NCBI GenBank assembly: GCA_947074105.1
Contig: CAMTON010000016.1
Span: 1 to 52,376, forward strand
From: an uncultured Bacteroidales bacterium
GTDB lineage: Bacteria; Bacteroidota; Bacteroidia; Bacteroidales; JAUNSR01
DNA length: 52,376 nucleotides
Direction: 5' to 3'
Shown here: in pieces, positions 20,945 to 30,300 of the stretch
Position numbering within the stretch: the first letter of the stretch is position 1
Layout: every line of letters starts with the position of its first letter
Notes under the pieces: model-generated
Told to the model about the DNA's origin: nothing
Database searches by the model: none
The model's input: the letters and a program-made list of their open reading frames with translations, nothing else
Program-made: the position numbers and the translations under genes

Positions 20945-20952
20945 CAAATATA
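20945..20952 (-). promoter_or_regulatory. -7 box for the amidotransferase gene
   Basis: The minus-strand reading is TATATTTG, matching TAnnTTTG, 74 bases upstream of the start codon. It may also drive the downstream peptidase gene. Confidence 0.45.
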
Positions 20953-21096
20953 ATGAAATAGATTTCCATAACAAGGTTTTATTTGTTTTTCGCGTTTTAT
21001 ATTATCTTAAATATCTTTTTCTAAATAATGTTTAATATTAATAATTATTAAAAATTTAGTTTTAATTGAATAAAGTTGTTTATCTAAAAACAAAAC

Positions 21097-21105
21097 TATA
21101 ATTTG
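21097..21105 (+). promoter_or_regulatory. Possible promoter of the etf operon
   Basis: TATAATTTG resembles the -7 box but with one extra base between TA and TTTG. GTTG lies about 19 bases upstream. The rest of the 335-base divergent gap (20871-21205) is AT-rich and empty. Confidence 0.3.
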
Positions 21106-21205
21106 GAACCGCAATGGTGAAGATGAAAAATCTGGAATAATATCATCATTATAGCTTAATTTAAATACCGGAGTTTTACAAAATCAACTGAAAAAACTTT
21201 TTATC

Positions 21206-22078
21206 ATGAGTTTAAAAATCATCGTACTTGCCAAACAGGTACCAGATACACGTAATGTAGGGAAAGATGCAATGAAAGCAGACGGAACTGTGAACAGAGC
21301 CGCACTTCCCGCAATTTTTAATCCCGAAGATCTTAATGCCCTTGAACTGGCACTGCAGATAAAAGAAGAAAATCCGGGAACAACAATCCAGTTACTTACT
21401 ATGGGACCTCCCAGAGCGGCTGATATAATAAGAGAAGGGCTTTTCAGAGGTGCAGACGGCGGATACCTTTTGACCGACCGCGCTTTTGCCGGTGCTGATA
21501 CTTTGGCTACATCTTATGCTCTCTCCTGCGCTATAAAGAAAATCGGGAATTATGATATTATTATTTCCGGCCGTCAGGCTATTGACGGTGATACAGCACA
21601 GGTTGGACCTCAGGTTGCAGAGAAACTTGGCATTCCGCAAATCACTTATGCGGAAGAATTGATCGGAGTAAACAGTGAATCCATCACAATTAAAAGAAGA
21701 ATAGAAAAGGGTGTAGAAACGGTAAAAGCAAAATTACCGGCTCTGATCACCGTAAACGGAACCGCAAAAGAATGTCGTCCGAGAAATGCGAAACTTCTTC
21801 TTAAATTCAAACATGCCAAAACAGTAAGTGAACAGATAAATCTGGATGAAGACTATACTAATATATATAGTAGTCGTCCTGAATTGATTCTGAATGAATG
21901 GAGCACAAAAGATGTCGATGCTAATCTTGAAGAGTGCGGGCTTTCCGGTTCTCCTACGAAGGTGAAGAAAATCGAAAATATTGTTTTCCATGCGAAAGAA
22001 AGTAAAAGACTCGGAGCTTCTGATGATGAAATAGAAGAACTGATTGTAGAATTAATCACAAATCATACCATAGGATAA
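21206..22078 (+). CDS. etfB: Electron transfer flavoprotein beta subunit
   Basis: A 290-residue EtfB. The N-terminus IIVLAKQVPDT and the region SGRQAIDGDTAQVGPQVAEKLGIPQITYAEE are family hallmarks, the latter forming part of the AMP or FAD site between subunits. With EtfA it makes a soluble flavoprotein that carries electrons from, or in bifurcating systems to, acyl-CoA dehydrogenase. It is the first gene of a three-gene operon: etfA follows after two bases and the dehydrogenase after one more base. Whether it is a bifurcating type cannot be decided from sequence alone here. Confidence 0.95.
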   Translation: MSLKIIVLAKQVPDTRNVGKDAMKADGTVNRAALPAIFNPEDLNALELALQIKEENPGTTIQLLTMGPPRAADIIREGLFRGADGGYLLTDRAFAGADTLATSYALSCAIKKIGNYDIIISGRQAIDGDTAQVGPQVAEKLGIPQITYAEELIGVNSESITIKRRIEKGVETVKAKLPALITVNGTAKECRPRNAKLLLKFKHAKTVSEQINLDEDYTNIYSSRPELILNEWSTKDVDANLEECGLSGSPTKVKKIENIVFHAKESKRLGASDDEIEELIVELITNHTIG

Positions 22079-22080
22079 AC

Positions 22081-23100
22081 ATGAATAATCTAATTGTATA
22101 TTGCGAAATAGAAGACGGTGTTGTTGCAGATGTTTCTCTTGAACTTCTGACCAAAGGACGTTCTTTAGCAAACCAGCTAGGATGCCAGCTTGAGGCATTG
22201 GCAATAGGAGATAAAATTGAAAATATCGGCTCTGTCATTTTCCCTTATGGGGTTGACAGACTTTATATTCTTGAAGATAAAAGACTGGCGGTATATTCCA
22301 CTCTTCCTCATTCTTCAATTCTTATAAATCTTTTTAAAGAGATAAAACCTCAGATTTGCCTTATGGGTGCTACATGCATAGGCAGGGATCTGGGCCCACG
22401 TGTTTCTTCTGCTCTTCACAGCGGTCTGACAGCCGACTGTACTGCTCTTGAAATAGGAGAACATTCGGATAATAAAGCGAATAAAAAATATGAAAATCTT
22501 CTTTATCAGATCCGTCCGGCTTTTGGTGGCAATATCGTTGCAACTATTGTAAATCCGGACTGCCGCCCTCAGATGGCAACAGTACGTGAAGGCGTAATGA
22601 AAAAGGAGATACAGAATGAAAATTATAAAGGTGAAACTATAAAACTTGATGCTTCTAAATATGTTGGCGATACAGATTTCGTAGTTGATATCATAGAACG
22701 ACATATTGAAAAATCAAAAATCAATATTAAATCCTCTCCTATAATTATAGCCGGTGGTTATGGTGTAGGATCAAAAGACGGATTCGATCTGCTTCACAAA
22801 TTTGCTGAAGCAATAAACGCGGAAGTAGGTGCCTCACGTGCAGCAGTGGATGCAGGATTCTGCGAAAAAGAAAGACAGATCGGTCAGACAGGGGTAACGG
22901 TACGTCCGAAACTTTATATTGCCTGCGGTATATCAGGACAGATACAGCATATAGCCGGTATGCAGGAAAGTTCTATGATAATAGCGATCAATAATGATCC
23001 GAATGCTCCTATAAACAATATTGCAGATATAGTGATTACCGGAACTATCGAAGAAGTTCTGCCTAAATTAATTAAGTATTACAAAAAAAATTCTAAGTAA
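22081..23100 (+). CDS. etfA: Electron transfer flavoprotein alpha subunit
   Basis: A 339-residue EtfA. The C-terminal FAD domain shows IIIAGGYGVGSKDGFDLL, VGASRAAVDAGF, IGQTGVTVRPKLYIACGISG and IAINNDPNAPI, the conserved FAD-binding run. The N-terminal half is the usual nucleotide-binding-like domain. It begins two bases after the etfB stop and ends one base before the next start, so the subunits are cotranslated. It pairs with EtfB and the adjacent dehydrogenase. Confidence 0.95.
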   Translation: MNNLIVYCEIEDGVVADVSLELLTKGRSLANQLGCQLEALAIGDKIENIGSVIFPYGVDRLYILEDKRLAVYSTLPHSSILINLFKEIKPQICLMGATCIGRDLGPRVSSALHSGLTADCTALEIGEHSDNKANKKYENLLYQIRPAFGGNIVATIVNPDCRPQMATVREGVMKKEIQNENYKGETIKLDASKYVGDTDFVVDIIERHIEKSKINIKSSPIIIAGGYGVGSKDGFDLLHKFAEAINAEVGASRAAVDAGFCEKERQIGQTGVTVRPKLYIACGISGQIQHIAGMQESSMIIAINNDPNAPINNIADIVITGTIEEVLPKLIKYYKKNSK

Positions 23101-23101
23101 G

Positions 23102-24844
23102 ATGGCTAATTTTTATACAGATACTCCGGAATTGAGATATCATCTCAACCATCCGCTAATGAAAAGAATTGTGGAGCTTAAAGAGCGTGATTTTACAGAT
23201 AAAGATAATTTCGATTATGCTCCTTATGATTTTGAAGATGCGATGGACAATTATGACAAAGTACTTGAAATTGTAGGAGAAATATGCGGGGATATTATCG
23301 GTCCTAATGCTGAAGATGTTGATCATGAAGGCCCTCAGGCTATTGACGGACGAGTAAAATATGCGTCTGGTACTGCGGAAAACCTTGATGCGACAAGAAA
23401 AGCAGGACTAATGGGTATGGCGATGCCTCGCCGTTACGGAGGTCTTAACTTCCCTATCGTACCTTATATCATGGCTGCCGATATCGTTTCACGAGCTGAT
23501 GCAGGTTTTGAAAACCTATGGGGATTGCAGGATTGTGCTGAGACTTTGTATGAATTCGGGAATGAAGAACAAAGAAAGAAATACCTTCCGAGAGTTTGTA
23601 ACGGTGAAACAATGTCGATGGACCTAACAGAACCGGATGCTGGTTCCGACCTTCAGTCGGTAATGCTTAAGGCTACATATAGCGAGGCTGACGGATGCTG
23701 GCTGCTTAACGGCGTAAAACGTTTCATTACTAATGGTGATTCGGATATACATCTTGTTCTTGCCCGTTCGGAAGAAGGGACTAAAGACGGTCGCGGTTTG
23801 TCAATGTTTGTATATGATAAAAGTAGTGGCGGTGTAACAGTACGTCGTATCGAAAATAAAATGGGTATAAAAGGTTCTCCGACATGTGAACTTGTTTATA
23901 AAAATGCCAAAGCGGAACTTTGCGGAGACCGTAAGCTTGGTCTTATAAAATACGTAATGGCTCTTATGAACGGTGCCCGTCTGGGAATATGTGCTCAGGG
24001 AGTCGGACTATCTCAGGCTGCATATAATGAAGCGCTTGCTTATGCCAAAGACAGAGCACAGTTTGGAAAAGCTATTATAAACTTCCCTGCAGTTCAGGAG
24101 ATTTTATCTGTTATGAAATCAAAACTTGATGCTTCCCGTGCCCTTCTTTATGAAACAGCAAGATTTGTGGATGTGTACAAAGCTATTGAAGATGTTCAGA
24201 GAGACAGAAAACTTACTCCGGAGGAAAGAACAGAGCTTAAAAAATATAGTAAACTGGCTGATGCCTTTACTCCTATCGGAAAAGCGATGGCTTCGGAATA
24301 TGCCAATCAGAATGCATATGATTCAATTCAGATTCACGGCGGTTCAGGTTTTATGAAGGATTATGCATGTGAAAGAATATATCGTGATGCGCGTATCACT
24401 TCTATTTATGAAGGTACTACTCAGCTTCAGGTAATCGCAGCAATACGCCACGTAACAACAGGGACTTATCTTGGGCAGATGAAAACTTATCTTGAACAGC
24501 CTGTTAAACCTGAGCTAGAGTTTTATAAAGAAAAACTTGCCAAGCTGACTGAGTATTATGAAAAAGCGGTAAATATGGTGACAGATAAAAAAGATACTGA
24601 ATATATTGATTTCCATGCACGCCGTCTGGTTGAAATGGCATCAACAATCATTATGTGTTATCTGCTTTTAAATGATGCGAACAACAATGAAGAATTATTC
24701 AAAAAATCTTTGATTGTTTATCTTAATCATACTGAATCTGAAGTGAATAAACATTATTCTTTTATTGCTGATTTCGCTCCGGAAGAACTTGGTTATTATA
24801 AATATGTTTCTGCCGAAGAAGAGTCGGCTCAGGAAGAAGTTTGA
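23102..24844 (+). CDS. Acyl-CoA dehydrogenase
   Basis: A 580-residue flavoenzyme, longer than the usual 380-residue type because of a C-terminal extension (about 465-580), as in the long-form dehydrogenases. The signatures DLTEPDAGSDLQ (substrate/FAD), IQIHGGSGFMKDY and IYEGTTQLQ are present; Glu437 in the last is the expected catalytic base. It would desaturate an acyl-CoA or run in reverse as a reductase, passing electrons through the EtfAB encoded just upstream. The acyl chain specificity is not readable. It is followed by a terminator. Confidence 0.93.
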   Translation: MANFYTDTPELRYHLNHPLMKRIVELKERDFTDKDNFDYAPYDFEDAMDNYDKVLEIVGEICGDIIGPNAEDVDHEGPQAIDGRVKYASGTAENLDATRKAGLMGMAMPRRYGGLNFPIVPYIMAADIVSRADAGFENLWGLQDCAETLYEFGNEEQRKKYLPRVCNGETMSMDLTEPDAGSDLQSVMLKATYSEADGCWLLNGVKRFITNGDSDIHLVLARSEEGTKDGRGLSMFVYDKSSGGVTVRRIENKMGIKGSPTCELVYKNAKAELCGDRKLGLIKYVMALMNGARLGICAQGVGLSQAAYNEALAYAKDRAQFGKAIINFPAVQEILSVMKSKLDASRALLYETARFVDVYKAIEDVQRDRKLTPEERTELKKYSKLADAFTPIGKAMASEYANQNAYDSIQIHGGSGFMKDYACERIYRDARITSIYEGTTQLQVIAAIRHVTTGTYLGQMKTYLEQPVKPELEFYKEKLAKLTEYYEKAVNMVTDKKDTEYIDFHARRLVEMASTIIMCYLLLNDANNNEELFKKSLIVYLNHTESEVNKHYSFIADFAPEELGYYKYVSAEEESAQEEV

Positions 24845-24880
24845 TTATTGTTTTAACATAAAAATAACACTGTAAATAAC

Positions 24881-24915
24881 TAAAGGCATGCGGATAAAAA
24901 TTCCGGATGCCTTTA
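24881..24915 (+). terminator. etf operon terminator
   Basis: A 14-bp stem with one mismatch (24881-24894 with 24902-24915), 7-base loop, followed by a T-rich tract. It lies 36 bases after the dehydrogenase stop. Confidence 0.8.
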
Positions 24916-24953
24916 TTCTTTATATATTGATATATGTATAAATACGGAAACAT

Positions 24954-24968
24954 TGCAACCCGGTTGCA
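24954..24968. promoter_or_regulatory. Palindrome, possible operator
   Basis: TGCAACC-C-GGTTGCA is a 7-bp palindrome about a central base. It is followed 12 bases later by TATCTTTA, one mismatch from a -7 box. The site could be an operator for a plus-strand transcript into the metal locus. No regulator gene is adjacent. Confidence 0.35.
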
Positions 24969-25169
24969 TTAAAGATCAGCTATCTTTACAAAATAAAATA
25001 AAGATTATAGTTATTAATGCAGGATATCTATACTTTTAGAGTATCCCGAATGACCGGACTAATCATTTCAATTGTCTGAAATGAAAAATTTATAATAATA
25101 AAAATCTTAATTTTATCATTAAAATATTAAATAAGAGTCTTTATAATAGTTATTATAATCTGTTTATCC

Positions 25170-25177
25170 TATTTTTG
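25170..25177 (+). promoter_or_regulatory. -7 box for the metal-locus first gene
   Basis: TATTTTTG matches TAnnTTTG. The transcript would start near 25184, leaving a leader of under 20 bases before the TTG start at 25202. Confidence 0.55.
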
Positions 25178-25201
25178 CAAAACACTTAACTCAATTAAAA
25201 A

Positions 25202-25612
25202 TTGAAGAAGAAACTAACCATATTATTTTTATTAGTTGCGACACTGACAGTCGTACTACATAATATAATACCTCATCACCATCACGGAGATAAGATATGT
25301 ATGGTTACGGAATTATGTGACTCGGAATGTTCTTCTTTAGATCATCAGAATCATCATACTCCTGAAGAGGAACAGGAATGTTCTAAAGGATGTACTCTTA
25401 ACAATGTTTACATTGTAAAAAGCAATAATAATCAGGAAGATAACAATATCTCAACAGATTACTTTATACCAATATGTGATATACTGGTAAGTTATCTTCT
25501 TTTCAATAATTATCCGGAAATAAAGGAAGCGGCTTTTCCTGAGCTTAACTCCTTTTATAAATCGTCCGACTATCACAGCGGACTTTCTCTTCGCGCCCCT
25601 CCTGTAGCGTAA
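25202..25612 (+). CDS. Small exported His/Cys-rich protein next to metal efflux genes
   Basis: A 136-residue protein. The start must be TTG at 25202, because an in-frame TAA lies at 25196-25198 and no ATG follows in the signal. The N-terminal hydrophobic segment (KKKLTILFLLVATLTVVL) is a signal peptide or anchor. It is followed by IIPHHHHGDKIC and a cluster of His and Cys (CDSECSSLDHQNHH, ECSKGC) that could bind metal. The C-terminus LRAPPVA resembles the end of small proteins encoded before heavy-metal RND genes in Bacteroidetes. I infer a periplasmic metal-binding or sensing partner of the pump. The biochemical role is unknown. Confidence 0.75.
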   Translation: MKKKLTILFLLVATLTVVLHNIIPHHHHGDKICMVTELCDSECSSLDHQNHHTPEEEQECSKGCTLNNVYIVKSNNNQEDNNISTDYFIPICDILVSYLLFNNYPEIKEAAFPELNSFYKSSDYHSGLSLRAPPVA

Positions 25613-25660
25613 TTCAATCAATATCATTTATTTCAGGTTTGACACAGTTGTTTACTGTTA

Positions 25661-25753
25661 TTTCGGAAATGAGTTATATAACTAATCAACATTCCGGAAA
25701 TGAACCATACTGCTGAACACTGCTTTCGAAATGAGGTATATACCCATTTTTTC
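25661..25753 (+). repeat. Three related elements at an exact 31-bp period
   Basis: Units begin at 25661, 25692 and 25723. Each carries a near-palindromic TTCGGAA, TTCCGGAA or TTTCGAA core followed by ATGA, three variable bases and ATA. The GAAATGA segments start at 25666, 25697 and 25728, exactly 31 bases apart, about three helical turns. This sits in the 253-base leader of the efflux operon and looks like iterated protein-binding sites. Confidence 0.6.
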
Positions 25754-25813
25754 ATAGATAAAGCAGAACGGTCGTAAATAGTTTCAAAGCCGAAATAAAA
25801 CAATTATCTGTTG

Positions 25814-25831
25814 TTTCGAAATCCTTCGAAA
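25814..25831. promoter_or_regulatory. TTTCGAA inverted repeat, possible operator
   Basis: TTTCGAA (25814-25820) and TTCGAAA (25825-25831) form an inverted repeat with a 4-base spacer, 35 bases before the adaptor start. It shares its core with the 31-bp elements upstream. Confidence 0.45.
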
Positions 25832-25865
25832 CCATATTTCGTACACATATTATTGAATTACCATC

Positions 25866-27356
25866 ATGAAACGTAATATATTATTCATATCTGCTATCCT
25901 TGCATCGGCAGTATATCTTACAGGCTGTAAATCTTCAGAAAAAGATAACGAAAAGACAGTTAAATCCGTAAAAGCTGAGCTTTCAGTATCTCACAGTCAT
26001 AACGGAGTGCCCTGCTCGGGAAATCACGAAACAGAGATTCTCGATGATCATAAAGGTCATAACCATGCAAATGAAGCAGCACATAATCATGCCGACGGTC
26101 CAGAACATAATCATGCTGAAGAAGCTGATCATATACATGATGATCATACCGGACATAACCACACTGAAGAAGGATGCAGCGGAGATCATGATCATGAACA
26201 CGATCATGCACATGATCACGAAGGGCATGAATCCCATAATCACACTGATAAAGAAAATCATAATCATGCGAATGACCATGCCGGCCATAACCATAAAGAA
26301 GGAAGTTCCTGTTCGGGAGGCGACAGTCATTCAGATGATGAAATAATCATTTCTCCTGAAAAAGCGAAAAATCTTGGAATAAAAACTACTCAATTAAAAC
26401 CTGCCAATTTCAATAAAGTTATTAAGACATCCGGACAGATTCTTGCCGCTCAGGGTGATGAAAAGACTGTTGTCGCAACGACATCGGGTGTCGTGAACTT
26501 CAACACTGCCGTGTTCAATGAAGGAAATAATGTAAAATCTGGAGAAACTATTCTTCGTATCTCAAGCAACAACATTCTTGAAGGAGATCCTTTCATTAAG
26601 GCAAAAGCGGCTTATGAAGTAGCGTCAAAAGAATACAACAGAAATAAAGAACTTGTTGAAGACAGAATAATCTCTCAGAAAGAATTCGATCAGAGTTATG
26701 AAAGATATATCACTGCGAAAACTTCTTATGATGCTCTTGCAAAAAGCAGACAGGGTTCTCAGACAGCAGTAAACGCTCCGATCTCAGGTTTTATAAAAAC
26801 TACTTTTGTGCAGGATGGGGAATATGTGTCGGTAGGACAACCGCTTGCCGTCGTTTCACAGAACAAACGTTTAAGACTGAGAGCAGAAGTTTCTGAAAAA
26901 CATTATTCTGAACTTGCCGGTATCTCAAGCGCAAATTTCAGACCTTCTTACGAAAACGAAACATATAAATTGTCGGAACTTAACGGCAAACTGATTTCTT
27001 ACGGAAAATCATCTACGGATAACTCTTTTTACATTCCCGTAATCTTCGAATTCGACAACAACGGAACTCTTGTTCCGGGTGCATTTACCGAAGTTTACCT
27101 TCTTTCCTCAACACTTGGCAATGTGATTTCTGTTCCTGTAACTGCACTTATCGAAGAGCAGGGCTCTTTCTTCGTATTCATTAAAGCTGACGCTGAAGGA
27201 TATGTAAAGAAAGAAGTAAAGACAGGCCATAACAACGGTAAGGAAGTACAGATTCTTTCAGGACTGACTCCGGGAGAACTTGTTGTGACAAACGGTGCTT
27301 ATCAGGTTAAACTTGCAGGAAATTCTTCTGCAATCCCTCACGGCCACGAACATTAA
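25866..27356 (+). CDS. RND efflux membrane-fusion lipoprotein with a histidine-rich N-terminal region
   Basis: A 496-residue periplasmic adaptor of the CusB/CzcB type. The lipoprotein signal ends at Cys21 in YLTGC. Residues 43-155 hold 30 histidines and three cysteines (50, 104, 149), mostly as HNH, HDH and GHNH repeats. The adaptor proper follows: a barrel-sandwich region (about 185-345, with GETILRISS and APISGFIKTTFVQDGEYV) and the beta-barrel and membrane-proximal domains to the end. The protein ends in GHEH. It bridges the RND pump to the outer-membrane channel, and the His-rich arm probably captures metal ions in the periplasm. It starts the adaptor-pump-channel operon. Confidence 0.93.
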   Translation: MKRNILFISAILASAVYLTGCKSSEKDNEKTVKSVKAELSVSHSHNGVPCSGNHETEILDDHKGHNHANEAAHNHADGPEHNHAEEADHIHDDHTGHNHTEEGCSGDHDHEHDHAHDHEGHESHNHTDKENHNHANDHAGHNHKEGSSCSGGDSHSDDEIIISPEKAKNLGIKTTQLKPANFNKVIKTSGQILAAQGDEKTVVATTSGVVNFNTAVFNEGNNVKSGETILRISSNNILEGDPFIKAKAAYEVASKEYNRNKELVEDRIISQKEFDQSYERYITAKTSYDALAKSRQGSQTAVNAPISGFIKTTFVQDGEYVSVGQPLAVVSQNKRLRLRAEVSEKHYSELAGISSANFRPSYENETYKLSELNGKLISYGKSSTDNSFYIPVIFEFDNNGTLVPGAFTEVYLLSSTLGNVISVPVTALIEEQGSFFVFIKADAEGYVKKEVKTGHNNGKEVQILSGLTPGELVVTNGAYQVKLAGNSSAIPHGHEH

Positions 27357-27390
27357 TCATTTATCCGTAACTATTAATCCGTAAGTAATT

Positions 27391-30300
27391 ATGCTAAATA
27401 AAATAATAAAATTCTCACTGAACAACCGACTTGTCGTTCTTGTGGGAGCTCTTCTGCTGCTTATTGCCGGAACATATACGGCAATGACAATGGAAGTTGA
27501 TGTCTTTCCCGATCTTAATGCTCCTACTGTCGTAGTTATGACTGAAGCCAAAGGTATGGCGCCGGAGGAAGTAGAAAGAATCGTAACATTCCCGATAGAA
27601 ACATCCGTAAACGGAGCTACAGGAGTAAGACGAGTACGCTCATCATCCACAACAGGTTTTTCTGTCGTTTGGGTTGAGTTCGACTGGGGAACAGATATCT
27701 ACAGAGCACGTCAGATCGTTTCGGAAAAACTTACTCAGATCGGAGATGAAATGCCCTCAAATGTAGGCAAACCGACTCTCGGCCCTCAATCTTCAATTCT
27801 TGGAGAAATGATGATTATCGGTCTTACATCGGAAGAAACCTCTCTTATGGATCTTAGAACAATAGCAGACTGGACTATACGTCCGCGTCTTCTTTCCACA
27901 GGCGGAGTTGCTCAGGTCACAGTGCTTGGAGGCGATATCAAAGAATACCAGATTCTGGTAAATCCCGATCGTATGCGCCGCTACAATGTTTCGCTTACTG
28001 AAATCATGGAAGCGACAAACTCAATGAATCAGAATGTTTCAGGAGGTGTACTTTACGAATACGGTAACGAATATATCGTAAGAGGTCTTCTTTCCACAAA
28101 TGATATAGATCAGCTTGGAAAAGTTGTCGTCAAAAACGAAAACGATATGCCTGTTTTGCTTGAAAATGTGGCAACAGTAAAAATCGGTGATAAGACTCCG
28201 AGAATGGGACTTGCGTCAAACAGAGCAAATCCGGCCGTACTTATCACAGTTACAAAGCAGCCGAATACAAGCACTCTTGAACTTACAGAAAAGCTTGACC
28301 TTTCAGTTCAGGATCTTAAGAAATCACTTCCTTCCGACATTGTCATCGACACAGACATATTCCGTCAGTCAAGATTCATCGAAAGCTCGATAAGCAACAT
28401 TCAGAAATCTCTTTTCGAAGGAGGCTTCTTCGTCGTGATAATTCTGTTCCTTTTCCTTATGAATATCCGTACGACGGTTATTTCTCTTATCACTATCCCG
28501 ATCTCTCTGCTTGTCTCAATTCTTGTATTAAGAATAATGGGTATGACAATCAACACTATGAGTATCGGAGGTATGGCAATCGCCATCGGATCGCTGGTAG
28601 ATGATGCAATTGTTGACGTAGAAAATGTATATAAAAGACTAAGAGAAAACTTCGCCAGGCCTAAAGAAGAAAAAGAAAGCATAAGAACGGTAGTTTTCGA
28701 AGCCTCTAAAGAAGTACGTCTTCCGATCCTTAACTCAACATTCATCATTGTTGCGAGTTTCGTTCCCCTTTTCTTCCTTAGCGGAATGGAAGGAAGAATG
28801 CTTATGCCGCTTGGTATAGCTTTCATCGTTGCGCTTTTCGCATCTACAGGCGTTGCACTTACACTTACACCAGTACTTTGCAGCTACCTTCTTGGTAAAG
28901 AAAAAAGCATAGCGGCATTAAGAGAACCTATTGTCGCAAAAAAGATAAAAGGATGGTACGAAACAGCTCTTGCATGGGCTCTGAAAAAGAAAAAGATTGT
29001 TCTCGGAGCTACTGCCGTGATACTTATTCTTGCCATAGGAGCTTTCTTTACTCTTGGCCGCAGTTTCCTTCCTTCATTTAATGAAGGCTCATTTACAATT
29101 AATGTGAATACGATGCCGGGGATTTCTCTTGAGGAATCTGACTCAATAGGACGTCGTGCAGAAGTAATACTTCTTTCCGTACCTGAAATAAATACTGTGG
29201 CAAGAAAGACAGGTCGTGCCGAACTTGACGAACATGCACTTGGTGTAAACACCTCTGAAATCGAAGCCCCTTTCACTCTTAAGAAACGCTCAAGAAGCGA
29301 AGTTACCAAAGAGATACGCGAAAAGATGGAACAGCTTAACGGTGTAAATATTGAGATAGGACAACCTATCTCCCATCGCATCGACGCTATGCTTTCAGGA
29401 ACAAAAGCAAACATAGCGATCAAACTATTCGGTCCCGATCTTAATAAACTGTATTCTCTTGCCAATCAGATTAAAAATGAGATTGACAATGTGAAAGGAG
29501 TAGCTGATCTTAACGTAGAACAGCAGGTTGACCGTCCTCAGATCAAAATTGAACCGAGACGCGAAATTATGGCAAAATACGGAGTAACGCCGGCTCAGTT
29601 TGCAGAATATGTCAATGTATTACTTGCAGGTGAAGTGGTTTCTCAGGTTTATGAAGAGAATCGAAGCTTCGATCTTACAGTAAAAGCAGATGACGATTTC
29701 CGCAATGGTATTGAGAAAATAAAAAGCATAACTGTTGATGCAAACGGACGCAAAATACCATTCGAATATATCGCAAACATAACTTCTTCCGCAGGTCCTA
29801 ACACTATAAGCCGAGAGAACGTAAGCAGAAAAATCGTTATTTCGGCAAACGTAGCAGACCGTGATCTTAGAAGCGTGGTAAACGATATTCAGAAAACCAT
29901 AGACAGCAATATCTCTCTTCCGGAAGGGTATCATATAGAATACGGAGGTCAGTTTGAAAGCGAACAGGCAGCTTCAAGGATTCTTACAATCACGTCACTC
30001 GGTTCGATACTTGTAATTTTCCTTCTTCTGTTCGGACAGTTCAAAAGCATGACTCAGTCTGCCGTTATCCTTATAAATCTTCCGCTTGCTCTTATCGGAG
30101 GAATATTTACACTCTTCTTCACCGACGGCATCATAAGTATTCCGGCAATCATCGGATTCATCTCTCTTTTCGGTATTGCTACAAGAAACGGGATGCTTCT
30201 TATAGACAGGTACAATGAACTGATAAAAGAAGGTATGTCGGTAAAAGAAAGCGTAATAGCAGGTTCTCTTGACCGTCTGAATCCTATAATCATGACAGCT

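Larger units (their letters stand above)
24845..25169. other. Gap between the etf operon and the metal locus
   Basis: This stretch holds the etf terminator at its left, the palindrome TGCAACCCGGTTGCA (24954-24968), and a TATCTTTA near-promoter at 24981-24988. It has no ORF I can support. Confidence 0.5.

Noticed and set aside
25661-25753. A short CRISPR array
   Set aside because: Only three diverged units, conserved blocks of about 18 bases with no clean repeat/spacer split, and no cas genes.
25960-26346. Overlapping ORFs in other frames of the His-rich region
   Set aside because: The repeated CAT codons open other frames; all lie inside the adaptor gene and show only low-complexity Met/Ile or Tyr/Asp translations.
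28401-29465. Two ORFs (141 and 193 codons) antisense to the RND pump
   Set aside because: Shadow frames produced by codon bias of the pump gene; no leader, no domain.
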